Origin: an uncultured Lachnospiraceae bacterium
GTDB lineage: Bacteria > Bacillota > Clostridia > Lachnospirales > Lachnospiraceae
Direction of reading: 5' to 3'
Assembly: GCA_934320895.1 (NCBI GenBank)
Contig: CAKRFY010000012.1
Location: 1 to 64,000, forward strand
DNA: 64,000 nt
Positions within the stretch are counted from its first letter, which is position 1. Every line of letters begins with the position of its first letter. Under the pieces are notes generated by a model that ran no database searches, was not told the DNA's origin, and worked only from the letters and a program-made list of their open reading frames with translations. Positions 52,027-60,858 of the stretch are shown piece after piece. Position numbers and translations under genes: made by a program.

Positions 52027-53283
52027 TTATCCAACATACACATAATCATTAAGTACAGGCTGCAATCCTTCTTCTTCCATATCGCCATACATCTGATCAA
52101 AACTTCTTGCATCAGAAATTTCAAACTGCTCATCACCTGCATCGGCATCATCTTTGCCCGCATATTTACTTTCATGATCACCAATACCTGTTGAAACCCC
52201 GGCAGAAACCTTCGTAGCGGCAATCTTTACTATTCCATCTCTAAAATGTTTCTGTTCTCTTGATGAAACTGTTATTCCTATATATGGCAGGAAAATCCTA
52301 TATGCACAAAGCACCTGGCAGAGTTCTTTTTCATGAACATCAAGCGGGTTTATCTTATCATTATTGATGATAGGACGAAGTCTTGGACACGAAAGCGAAT
52401 ACTCAACATGAGGATACTTTCTCTGTAGATAATAAATATGAAGCGCACTCGCAAGAGCATCTTTTCTAAAGTCAGAAAGCCCTAATAATGCTGAAAAACC
52501 AACACCTCTCATACCGCCCATGATTGCACGTTCCTGAGCTTCAAACCTATAAGGAAATACTCTCTTATGTCCCATAAGATGAAGTGTCTCGTACTTATCA
52601 GAATTATATGTCTCCTGAAAAACAGTAATATAATCTGCACCACACTCGTGAAGATACCTATATTCATCACTGTTAACCGGATAAATCTCAAGACCGACAT
52701 TTCTGAAATACTTTGTAGCAAGTTTGCAAGCTTCACCAATATATTTAACATCGCTTGCACTTCTGCTTTCACCTGTAAGCATAAGAATCTCCTCAATACC
52801 CGAATCGGCAATGACCTTCATCTCATGCTCAATCTCATCAGCATTAAGTTTCTTTCTATTAATATCATTGTAACAGTTAAAACCACAGTAAACACAATAA
52901 TTCTCGCAATAATTGGCAATGTAAAGCGGCGTAAACAGATAGACCGTATTTCCAAAATGTTTACTCGTCTCAATCTTCGCTTTCTGTGCCATTTCCTCAA
53001 GAAATGGTGCAGCAGCTGGTGACAAAAGAGCTTTAAAATCCTCTACACTACAAGTTTCACTATTCAATGCTCTGCGTACATCAACAGCGGTATATGAATC
53101 ATAATCATATGAATTCATCTGTGAAAGCACCTTATCCATAATATCAGACTTAATCTGTTCCATTCCTTCCATATATGCCATATGGTCAGTACGACATGAT
53201 GGATCAGTCTCTAACTTATGCTTATGCTCCAAAGCCTTCTCAGACAATTTATCAGAATCCACAAAAAATTGATTTTCAGCCAT
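52027..53283 (-). CDS. thiH: 2-iminoacetate synthase ThiH (radical SAM tyrosine lyase)
   Basis: A 418-residue radical SAM enzyme that splits tyrosine to dehydroglycine and p-cresol for thiazole assembly in anaerobes. The 4Fe-4S motif is CENYCVYCGFNC (C-x3-C-x2-C, about residues 125-136). Then come LMLTGESRS, EIYPVNSDEYRYLHECGADYITVFQETYN, GFSALLGLSDFRKDA and SLSCPRLRP. The C-terminal part with DARSFDQMYGDMEEEGLQPVLNDYV is typical of ThiH rather than HydG. Length is slightly above the E. coli enzyme. It lies between the ThiS-ThiG fusion and thiE. AAGAGG precedes the ATG. Confidence 0.96.
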   Translation of the reverse strand: MAENQFFVDSDKLSEKALEHKHKLETDPSCRTDHMAYMEGMEQIKSDIMDKVLSQMNSYDYDSYTAVDVRRALNSETCSVEDFKALLSPAAAPFLEEMAQKAKIETSKHFGNTVYLFTPLYIANYCENYCVYCGFNCYNDINRKKLNADEIEHEMKVIADSGIEEILMLTGESRSASDVKYIGEACKLATKYFRNVGLEIYPVNSDEYRYLHECGADYITVFQETYNSDKYETLHLMGHKRVFPYRFEAQERAIMGGMRGVGFSALLGLSDFRKDALASALHIYYLQRKYPHVEYSLSCPRLRPIINNDKINPLDVHEKELCQVLCAYRIFLPYIGITVSSREQKHFRDGIVKIAATKVSAGVSTGIGDHESKYAGKDDADAGDEQFEISDARSFDQMYGDMEEEGLQPVLNDYVYVG

Positions 53284-53396
53284 TTTTTAACCTCTTTTCC
53301 TATATGTAAAATTCAACCTAAAATCAGTTCAAATAAAACACTCTATTACTCATGTTCAACCTATACCTATACTCAACTTCAATAGGCGAAACCAAA

Positions 53397-54365
53397 TCAG
53401 TCCCTCAAAAATCCAGTAAGCGGATCAGAAGCCTGTGCACCTCTTTCCAGCACTCTTCCAAGCCCTGCAAGATAGGCACTTCTACCAGCCTCAATAGCAG
53501 ACTTAAATGCACCAGCCATCGCCGGAATGTCACCCGCTGTTGCAATAGCCGTATTTGCCATGATCGCTGCTGCCCCCATCTCCATAGCTTCACAAGCCTG
53601 TGATGGTTTTCCGATACCAGCATCAACGATAACAGGAAGGTCTGATTCATCAATTATTATCTGAATAAATTCCTTTGTTGCAAGACCTTTGTTTGAACCT
53701 ATCGGTGAAGCAAGCGGCATGATTGCTGCTGCCCCTGCATTTGCAAGATCTCTAGCTGTATAAAGATCAGGGTACATATAAGGAAGCACTGTAAATCCCT
53801 CTTTTGCAAGAATTTCAGTAGCCTTTACAGTCTCGGCATTGTCAGGGAGAAGATATTTGCTGTCCTTCATTATCTCAATCTTTACAAAGTCACCGCAACC
53901 AAGTTCTCTTGACATTCTTGCAATTCTCACTGCTTCTTTTGCGTCCCTTGCTCCCGATGTATTTGGAAGAAGCGTAACCCCCTCAGGAATGTAGTCGAGA
54001 ATGTTTTCACTCTTTTTTGTGTTTGTTCTGCGCACTGCGAGCGTGATTATCTGTGCACCCGCATTCTCAACAGCCGCCTTGATAAGCTCCATTGAATATT
54101 TTCCTGAACCTAATATAAATCTTGATGAAAATTCCTTTCCACCTAATGTAAATGTATCTTTTGACATACCACTGCCACCTCCGACAAAACTTACTATTTC
54201 AACAATATCATTATCTTTTAAAACATAACTCGAATAATCGCTCTTATCCACAATCTTTTCATTGCACTCAACCGCAATGTGCGTAGCTATATAATCATTT
54301 TCATCCAGGTATTTCTGAATTGTCATACCTGCTGCATTTTCGTCTTTTCCGTTAATATGTACCAT
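53397..54365 (-). CDS. thiG: ThiS-ThiG fusion (sulfur carrier and thiazole synthase)
   Basis: A 322-residue protein that combines ThiS (about 1-66: [24 protein letters not shown] to [13 protein letters not shown]) with ThiG (about 68-322: [20 protein letters not shown], Lys of the Schiff base in [44 protein letters not shown]). ThiS normally ends in Gly-Gly, whose free carboxylate is adenylated by ThiF and thiolated. Here no stop follows that Gly-Gly; the frame runs straight into ThiG. A ribosome site, GGAGGT, and an ATG lie at the boundary, so free ThiG is possible. thiF is not in the operon. Start 54365 follows GGGAG. Confidence 0.9.
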   Translation of the reverse strand: MVHINGKDENAAGMTIQKYLDENDYIATHIAVECNEKIVDKSDYSSYVLKDNDIVEIVSFVGGGSGMSKDTFTLGGKEFSSRFILGSGKYSMELIKAAVENAGAQIITLAVRRTNTKKSENILDYIPEGVTLLPNTSGARDAKEAVRIARMSRELGCGDFVKIEIMKDSKYLLPDNAETVKATEILAKEGFTVLPYMYPDLYTARDLANAGAAAIMPLASPIGSNKGLATKEFIQIIIDESDLPVIVDAGIGKPSQACEAMEMGAAAIMANTAIATAGDIPAMAGAFKSAIEAGRSAYLAGLGRVLERGAQASDPLTGFLRD

Positions 54366-54483
54366 ACATCGCTCTCCCTTATCTTTAAATTTTCTGTACA
54401 TGTTTATAGTGAAGATTCTTATTTTACAATAGCTTAAACTCAACATTACAAATCATAGATCATTAAAACAAATGTTTTAACAA

Positions 54484-54543
54484 AATAAAAAAGGTCACAC
54501 AAAGAATTACACCCGCGGTGGTGTACCCCTTCGTGTGACCAAA
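54484..54543 (-). terminator. Strong hairpin terminator between the kinase gene and the thi operon
   Basis: GGTCACAC and GTGTGACC form an 8-bp base; AAG/CTT and TACACC/GGTGTA extend it with bulges, followed by TTTTTTATTTTG. It lies about 120 nt beyond the kinase stop and 120 nt before thiS. A smaller stem (GCTAG/CTAGC) precedes it. It either ends the kinase transcript or is a leader attenuator; I see neither a THI box nor the T-box UGGN sequence, though ACCGCGG occurs in the loop. Confidence 0.75.
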
Positions 54544-54661
54544 ATGTTGCTGCTAGCACATACAGTACACTAGCAAATCGAAATCTCACTCTGCCGTATA
54601 TATTAAACCATTTTTAATATTAATGTCAATACCTGATTTTATGATCATGTCTATTTGTCAC

Positions 54662-57451
54662 TTAATTCTGATTTCCAACCAATGACGCAAGCGTTGATGT
54701 CAATGTCTTTATATCAATCGGTTTTGTAAGATGTGCATTCATCCCTGCCTGCATTGTGCGTTTTACATCCTCATCAAATGCATCTGCTGTCATAGCAACT
54801 ATAGGAATATCTTTTGCTCCCTTATGCAATGAACATCTTATCCTCTTTGTTGCCTGCATTCCATCAAACTTTGGCATTCTCACATCCATAAGTATTACAT
54901 CGTATTTGCCTGGTGCTGATTGCAGATATTTGTCAACTGCCTCCTGACCATCTTTTGCCCATTCCACATTCATTCCATGTGCTTTTAATATCTCAATGGC
55001 CACTTTCGCATTTATTTCATTATCTTCTGCAAGCAATACATTTTTCCCTTTCAATATACTTTCATCGGCTTTAGCTTTGTTTTCTAGATCTCTTTTTGCC
55101 TCATCAATACTGTGAATTTCCCTGTCAAAATCAAGTATAAATGTAGTTCCTTTATTCGGTTCACTTTCACATTTAATAGTACCGCCCATTATGTCTACAA
55201 GATTTTTTACTATTGCAAGCCCAAGTCCGGTCCCCTGAACTTTGTTTGTAAACTCATTATACTCCTGTTCAAATGGTGCAAACATTTTTTCCTGAAATTC
55301 CTTGCTCATCCCACAACCATAATCTTTTATCTCACAGTGAATATGAACATGTTTGTCGTCTATGTCTTCTGCCCCCATATTCCATTCTACAAAAGAACCC
55401 TTTTCAGAAAATTTCAATGCATTATTTATGATATTTACATAAATCTGCTTTGTTCTAATAGGGTCTATCTTGATAAGAAACGATCTGTATCTGCTAAAGT
55501 CTGTTCTAAGTTCAACATCGTAATTTTTAGCATTTGCTTTTAACATTTCCTCTATCGAACCGACAAATTTCATACTTTCAACATATTCCTCATTCAGCTC
55601 AATCTTATTTTGCTCAATCTTATTCATATCAAGAATATCGTTTATTATCTGCAAAAGAAAGTTTCCCGAATCAATTATCTGGTTTATGCACTCATCTTTT
55701 TTATTTATATCCGTACTTGATTTTCCTATGGTAGCCATGCCTAGTATTGCATTCATCGGAGTTCGTATCTCATGACTCATCCTTGATAAGAAATCTGTTT
55801 TTGCATGACTTGCTCTTATTGCCTCCTCACTCTTTTGCTGTATCTGAACTATATACTTCTTTTTGTTATTTATGTACATGGATACCGCTATCAAAGTGAA
55901 AACAAATAATAATAATAGAAATGCAATAATGTCGCTGTATGAATAGAATTTATCGTATAATGACAATTCTGACCAGTTATATGCGGTATCCCGGCTTATT
56001 ATTCCTCTCTGTTCATCTTCTGTCACAAGCTGAATCCCCTTGTTTAAAGCTGATTCAAGTATTGAATCATTCCTGATAGCAAGACCAAATGGCAACATTA
56101 TGGCATCAAACTCTTTTATATCAAGCTGTTTATATCTCGGACTTTGAAGTATCGATTTTGCAGTGTATGTGTCCGTAGCGAAAGCATCAACTTCTCCATT
56201 ATTCACAGCTTCACATGCATCCTCAATCGTATCATACTCGACGAGTTCATAGTTTGTTCTCTTTTTCATGCAGTCATATACATATTTGTATTTTCCAACA
56301 ACTGCTATCTTAGCCGAGTTATCAAGTTCGCCATGGCTGCTTTTTGTTATATAGTTTATGTCAGAATCAAAAAGACTTTTTGTTATAAAATACTTTTTAT
56401 AAAACATTACATTATCTACATAAACAGGCATAACTATATCCGTTCTCGTATTGTCAAGCATATCATAGGGATTCTTTGTATTTATTGAAAAGTAATTAAA
56501 TTTAATTCTCAGTTTTTCTGCGGCCTTATTCATAAGATCGATTGCTATTCCCTTATATTTACCAGTCTTATTATCATAATAGCTTATCGGTTTATAGTCT
56601 GAATATGTCGCTACATTTAATGTTTTATTATTTTTTAAATAATTTATCTCATATTTCTCAAGTGGCGTATACACTCTCTCTGGAAAATATTTCTCATTCA
56701 GGTCACTCTGGAATGTAGGTTCTGCGAGTTTTAATTCAGTGAGTGCCTTATTTACATCCTTATAATACGGATTGCTGTTTTTCATAACAATGTAATTATG
56801 TGTGACATTAATTTTAGATAATATCTTCATATCATCAGTCTTGTCCATTACATTACTTATAACTCCGTCAACTTCATTATTTTCAAGTGCTGCTTTACAT
56901 TCGTTATAGTTATCATAATAAACAAGATTGTTGTATACTTTTATTGACTTTAAATATGACTCCATTCCTGTAAAACTTAATAAATCTTTTGTTATAGCAA
57001 TCTTCATCTTGTCTATACCATCGTAATCCTCATAGTACAGATCACCACGATTTTTCTTTGTCATAATAGAATAATAGGTAGTCATTATATCTTCCGTTGT
57101 ATAACTGACGGTATCAGATGAAGTCAGTGGCTCTGAAACCGGCATTATTATGTCAATTTTTCCACTTTTTAAAAGCCCATACAAATCTTCCCATGATTTT
57201 ACCCTTATATAACTATACTCAAAATGAACACTCGAAAATTTAGATATCTCATTTAGATAATCGACTCCATAGCCACACTCATTATTATTTGAATCATATC
57301 CAAAAAAACCGTCAAGCTCATAAAATCCGACCTTCAATCTAACAACTGACGACTCATTTGCCGATACTGTACTCTTACAAACAAGACATGTACCTGTCAA
57401 TATTATAAGAAAAGTAATCGAATATATAAACTTTCTCAATATATTTCCCAT
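54662..57451 (-). CDS. Hybrid histidine kinase with two periplasmic-binding-type sensor domains
   Basis: A 929-residue membrane sensor. A signal/anchor helix (about 5-25) is followed by two SBP family 3 domains outside the cell (about 33-260, starting VRLKVGFYELDGFFGYD; and 275-490, starting NKTLNVATYSDYKPISYYDN), a transmembrane helix (about 507-528), HisKA with SHEIRTPMNAILGMA, HATPase (NIINNALKFSE, DYGCGMS, GTGLGLAIVK) and a receiver domain at the end with LMDVRMPKFDG. BvgS-like layout; probably senses amino acids or similar small solutes. A separate phosphotransfer or output protein is not adjacent. Start at 57451; a GTG six codons earlier is possible (AGGTCAGGGGG lies between). Confidence 0.93.
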   Translation of the reverse strand: MGNILRKFIYSITFLIILTGTCLVCKSTVSANESSVVRLKVGFYELDGFFGYDSNNNECGYGVDYLNEISKFSSVHFEYSYIRVKSWEDLYGLLKSGKIDIIMPVSEPLTSSDTVSYTTEDIMTTYYSIMTKKNRGDLYYEDYDGIDKMKIAITKDLLSFTGMESYLKSIKVYNNLVYYDNYNECKAALENNEVDGVISNVMDKTDDMKILSKINVTHNYIVMKNSNPYYKDVNKALTELKLAEPTFQSDLNEKYFPERVYTPLEKYEINYLKNNKTLNVATYSDYKPISYYDNKTGKYKGIAIDLMNKAAEKLRIKFNYFSINTKNPYDMLDNTRTDIVMPVYVDNVMFYKKYFITKSLFDSDINYITKSSHGELDNSAKIAVVGKYKYVYDCMKKRTNYELVEYDTIEDACEAVNNGEVDAFATDTYTAKSILQSPRYKQLDIKEFDAIMLPFGLAIRNDSILESALNKGIQLVTEDEQRGIISRDTAYNWSELSLYDKFYSYSDIIAFLLLLFVFTLIAVSMYINNKKKYIVQIQQKSEEAIRASHAKTDFLSRMSHEIRTPMNAILGMATIGKSSTDINKKDECINQIIDSGNFLLQIINDILDMNKIEQNKIELNEEYVESMKFVGSIEEMLKANAKNYDVELRTDFSRYRSFLIKIDPIRTKQIYVNIINNALKFSEKGSFVEWNMGAEDIDDKHVHIHCEIKDYGCGMSKEFQEKMFAPFEQEYNEFTNKVQGTGLGLAIVKNLVDIMGGTIKCESEPNKGTTFILDFDREIHSIDEAKRDLENKAKADESILKGKNVLLAEDNEINAKVAIEILKAHGMNVEWAKDGQEAVDKYLQSAPGKYDVILMDVRMPKFDGMQATKRIRCSLHKGAKDIPIVAMTADAFDEDVKRTMQAGMNAHLTKPIDIKTLTSTLASLVGNQN

Positions 57452-57567
57452 TTCCCCCTGACCTTTCACTTTGTATTATATACCTAAAAACAGCTGTATC
57501 ATAAATCCTTTCAATCAATGGACATTATAGCACAGCCTGTGATATTTCTCTATTCAATTATTGTATT

Positions 57568-58683
57568 TTATGGGAATTCTGATAATATCTTCCTTATCAT
57601 GCTTTCAACCAACCCTGCTGTCTTTCTGTGCGTAGCCTCTGTCGGATGCCAGTTTATACCAAGACCATCCCCTTCATCCTGGAGTGGCAGATCAAGATAA
57701 TAAATTTGTGATTTCTGATATCTTTCATCAATTATCGCAACAGCTTTTGCAACACTTTCACAAAGACTTTTATCCATTGTTCCAAGCATACATAAAATCG
57801 GAACATCAGGATTTTTTCTTTTAATAGTTTCAATAAATTTTACATATCCATCAACAAATTCCTGTTTTTTTGTATCATCATTATCTGTATAACTTGCATC
57901 ATTGGTTCCAAGATAAACAGTTATGATATCAGGTACAAAACGGTTGTTATCCCATTTTTCCCACTGACTTTGCGGTGTGTTCAGATAATACTTTTCACAT
58001 CCGGCATCAACATATTCATAAAGCATCGGCACAAGCCAACTAGAATCTTTTACCTTTGGCTCATCTTCTCCTATATAGGATGTAATAACACCTTTCCCAT
58101 TCCATGCAACAACATTTACATCAGCATCAAGATGAGTTGCCACAAGAAGTGAATATGCTTTCATAGGATTTTCTTTTGCTGTATCATGCTCTGGCTCATC
58201 GACACATCCCTCATTACCATAACCACATGTAATAGAATCACCTATCATCTCTATTTTCAGTTTTTTAGGCAATGGAGGTTCAAGAACATTATCACTGTCT
58301 ATCTCTATCCATTCCACACCACATGCAGCATACTCAGCCTCTGAATACTTTATAAGTGTAACAGTAACAGTCTTTTCTGCATCTGCTTCGTAAAGTACAT
58401 ATTCAGCCTCATCACAGTCAAGTGAAAAACGTTTATATGGCTCAATGTCAGCAACAGCGCCACACGATACTTCACCATCCGTTTCTTCTTTTATAAACAC
58501 TGCAACCCATGCATATGCCTTCTTATCATGTAATGATGCATCAGACAACAGCTTTGCCTTCGCCATTTTTCCGGTAAATCTGAATGAAATACTTGTACCT
58601 GTATATCCAAGATATCTTATACCATCTCTGAATATAGTTCTTCCTGTAACTTTTACGCTTTGTTCATCTGCCGTAAATCTCAT
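57568..58683 (-). CDS. CE2-type SGNH/GDSL carbohydrate esterase
   Basis: A 371-residue esterase with a CE2-like beta-sandwich N-terminal domain (about 1-130, including GYTGTSISFRFTGKMAKAKL and YAACGVEWIEID) and a SGNH hydrolase domain. Catalytic parts: block I IEMIGDSITCGYGNEG (Ser about residue 148), block III YLGTNDASY, and the Asp/His-like block V INWHPTEATHRKTA. CE2 enzymes remove acetyl groups from xylan and other glycans. No signal peptide is visible, so it probably acts on imported, acetylated oligosaccharides in the cytoplasm. AAAGGATGAGGAAAA precedes the ATG. The gene is monocistronic. Confidence 0.9.
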   Translation of the reverse strand: MRFTADEQSVKVTGRTIFRDGIRYLGYTGTSISFRFTGKMAKAKLLSDASLHDKKAYAWVAVFIKEETDGEVSCGAVADIEPYKRFSLDCDEAEYVLYEADAEKTVTVTLIKYSEAEYAACGVEWIEIDSDNVLEPPLPKKLKIEMIGDSITCGYGNEGCVDEPEHDTAKENPMKAYSLLVATHLDADVNVVAWNGKGVITSYIGEDEPKVKDSSWLVPMLYEYVDAGCEKYYLNTPQSQWEKWDNNRFVPDIITVYLGTNDASYTDNDDTKKQEFVDGYVKFIETIKRKNPDVPILCMLGTMDKSLCESVAKAVAIIDERYQKSQIYYLDLPLQDEGDGLGINWHPTEATHRKTAGLVESMIRKILSEFP

Positions 58684-58746
58684 AAATTTTCCTCATCCTT
58701 TTAAAAATTCTTATGCCACATTTACCTTTAAAAAACTTTTATTTTA

Positions 58747-60051
58747 TTACTTTTTTTCAGGTACTACTTCTGTACTTTTGTTAAGATCAAGCCAGCATGC
58801 CTGTCTAAGTTTAATCTTATTATTTGATACATCCTCACCTTTAAGAGTTCCATCAGGCTGTACACACAATATTTCATTTGAATTCTGTGCCTTTTCTTTA
58901 AGCCAGTATTCATTTTCTCCTGCCGGAATTATATCCTTATATTTTTCGTACTCATCTTCTGAAAGTTCAAAGAAATACTCCGGGAATTTGTCATCCTGTG
59001 CTGATTTTATATAATTCTGCACTACAACAAGTGCCATCTCATTGTCAGAATATTTTTTAAGCTGCTTGGTATTTAGCCATCTCCTTGCTTTTGACTCATA
59101 CCAGTCATTACTCTCAGTTTCTTCCATTGAAAATCTTTTTTTCTTTCCGACCTTTTCTTTTATCATAAGTACTTTGCCATCGGATGTTTTATCAAGTATA
59201 ACCCAGTTTGCAGTACCAAATATAACTACATCACCTATTTTAGCTTCCTTAATAAACATTTTTTCAAGTTTAGCTGCTCTTGGCTGTGCATCAAGCTTGT
59301 CTTCTGCTTTTTTATAATTTATCAGTGCTGATTCATACTTTCCTTTCTTTTCCTTTTTAACTCCTATATGATAATAGCACTTCTTCATATTTCCGTTTGC
59401 GACTAAAAAACCGCCTGTTTCCTTATAGTTAGCAACAGCAAGTTTATATCTTCCCTGCGATTGATGATACATTCCCTTAACCATAGGATATGCCGGACTT
59501 TTCAAGAAACATAAAAATAATATCACAAAAACCGCAGCTACTATACCACGCCTTTTGTAAGCTGCTTTTGTTTCTAATTTTGCAATTCCCTGCTGACACT
59601 GTTCGATATGCTCATCACACTCTTTTATATTATATTTAAACTTCTTGCATCTGTTAAAATTCTCGATTGCATCAGCATAATCACTTTTTGTCTTTGACTC
59701 TTTCTGTCTTTGAACTGCAAGTTCAAATACTTTAACTGTTCCATCCTTCACGGCTTTATCAGCAATCTCAAGACATTCTTTTCTTTTCTCCTCAGAATCA
59801 AGATATCCTTGTAATTTTTCAAACTTTTTTGCAGCACTGTTCATCGAAGAATAAACTCTCTCAAATCTTTCCACACAGTCTATTGCTTCCATAAGGGATA
59901 CTGCTGTTTTATATGTTTTCTCCTCCGGTGAAAGAACTTTTACTTCCTTTCCCGCTGCCGCTTTAGCTGCATCCCTTGCAGCCTTTATTGCTGCCCTTTT
60001 TTCCGCTTTAAAAGCCGCTTTATCTTTCTTATTTTCCAAAGTTTCAGCCAT
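58747..60051 (-). CDS. Single-pass membrane protein with helical repeats and DUF6273 domain
   Basis: A 434-residue protein. The cytoplasmic N-terminus is Ala/Lys-rich and helical (AFKAEKRAAIKAARDAAKAAA), followed by TPR-like helices (to about 160), one transmembrane segment (RGIVAAVFVILFLCFLKS, about 170-188), further tetratricopeptide-like repeats (YHQSQGRYKLAVANYKET, GKYESALINYKKAEDKL, about 196-265) and a C-terminal DUF6273 domain (IFGTANWVILDKTSDGKVLMIKEK, then SNDWYESKARRWLN). DUF6273 occurs in secreted and spore-related Clostridia proteins without known activity. It overlaps the end of the YczE-type gene (8 nt) and shares its ribosome site GGAGGAAG, so the two are coupled. Confidence 0.75.
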   Translation of the reverse strand: MAETLENKKDKAAFKAEKRAAIKAARDAAKAAAGKEVKVLSPEEKTYKTAVSLMEAIDCVERFERVYSSMNSAAKKFEKLQGYLDSEEKRKECLEIADKAVKDGTVKVFELAVQRQKESKTKSDYADAIENFNRCKKFKYNIKECDEHIEQCQQGIAKLETKAAYKRRGIVAAVFVILFLCFLKSPAYPMVKGMYHQSQGRYKLAVANYKETGGFLVANGNMKKCYYHIGVKKEKKGKYESALINYKKAEDKLDAQPRAAKLEKMFIKEAKIGDVVIFGTANWVILDKTSDGKVLMIKEKVGKKKRFSMEETESNDWYESKARRWLNTKQLKKYSDNEMALVVVQNYIKSAQDDKFPEYFFELSEDEYEKYKDIIPAGENEYWLKEKAQNSNEILCVQPDGTLKGEDVSNNKIKLRQACWLDLNKSTEVVPEKK

Positions 60052-60703
60052 TTGCTTCCTCCGCTTTATTTCTACGCTTTTCAAAAATTTTACCAACATA
60101 GTCTACTGTAGGCCCCATCAGTATCACCATGCATACTGTCATAATACCAACTTCCCCACCAGCAGCATATCCTATACATGTTGCTATGAGATCATATATA
60201 ATTCTTACAATTCTAAATACACTTTTTCCTGTGTATTTTTCTATTTTGTCACTTATAAGAAATGAAACAGCATCATAAGGTGCTGTACCATGTCCACTCT
60301 GCATATATACCGCCGCCATAAGCACAAATATTATAAGTCCTGGTACTAAAAAGGCAATCCTTGCCCCCATATCAAGCTCAGCAGGTATATGAAATACATT
60401 TTTCCATACCCACGAAAAGAAATCAGCAGAATACCCTACAAGTATCATATTTCCAAGTGTGCCTGTTCCAATAAGATTTCTCTCAAAAATAAAAACAATA
60501 GCAAGAAGTACAAGATTTGATATAAGCTGATAATTTCCAAAAGTCATACCAACCTTTGCCGAAATTCCATAATTCATAGCTGAATAAGGATCTGTCCCCA
60601 TATTACTAAGAACAAGCATAGATACGCACATCCCCATAAGAATAACAGCTATTATCATGATGATAAAACTTTTTGTCCACTCTTTTGTAAACTTAAAATT
60701 CAT
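60044..60703 (-). CDS. YczE/YyaS-type integral membrane protein
   Basis: A 219-residue membrane protein with about five helices: SFIIMIIAVILMGMCVSMLVLSNMGTDPYSAMNYGIS, then the GNYQLISNLVLLAIVF segment, and SGHGTAPYDAVSFLISDK with IVRIIYDLIATCIGYAAGGEVGIMT. The repeated G-T-x-P-Y/x-D-A-hydrophobic motif is characteristic of the YczE/YitT-like family (DUF6198), thought to be transporters or permeases but without known substrate. The start follows TAGGAAAA. It is the first gene of a pair with the DUF6273 protein. Confidence 0.82.
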   Translation of the reverse strand: MNFKFTKEWTKSFIIMIIAVILMGMCVSMLVLSNMGTDPYSAMNYGISAKVGMTFGNYQLISNLVLLAIVFIFERNLIGTGTLGNMILVGYSADFFSWVWKNVFHIPAELDMGARIAFLVPGLIIFVLMAAVYMQSGHGTAPYDAVSFLISDKIEKYTGKSVFRIVRIIYDLIATCIGYAAGGEVGIMTVCMVILMGPTVDYVGKIFEKRRNKAEEANG

Positions 60704-60858
60704 AAAATTTTCCTATTCCATTCCTTTTAATAATCTCCAGCCTGTCTACGCTTTTAGCTGCCAACTGTATACGCTACCTGCATATCTTGACAACTTTGAC
60801 ACAAAACATAATAGCACAGCACTGCTTTATTGTCACGATTTTTCTTTAATGATACGCT

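Noticed and set aside
54484..54600. T-box or TPP riboswitch upstream of thiSG
   Set aside because: ACCGCGG is present, but the preceding UGGN and the stem I features of a T-box are not, and the conserved TPP blocks are missing. Kept as terminator only.
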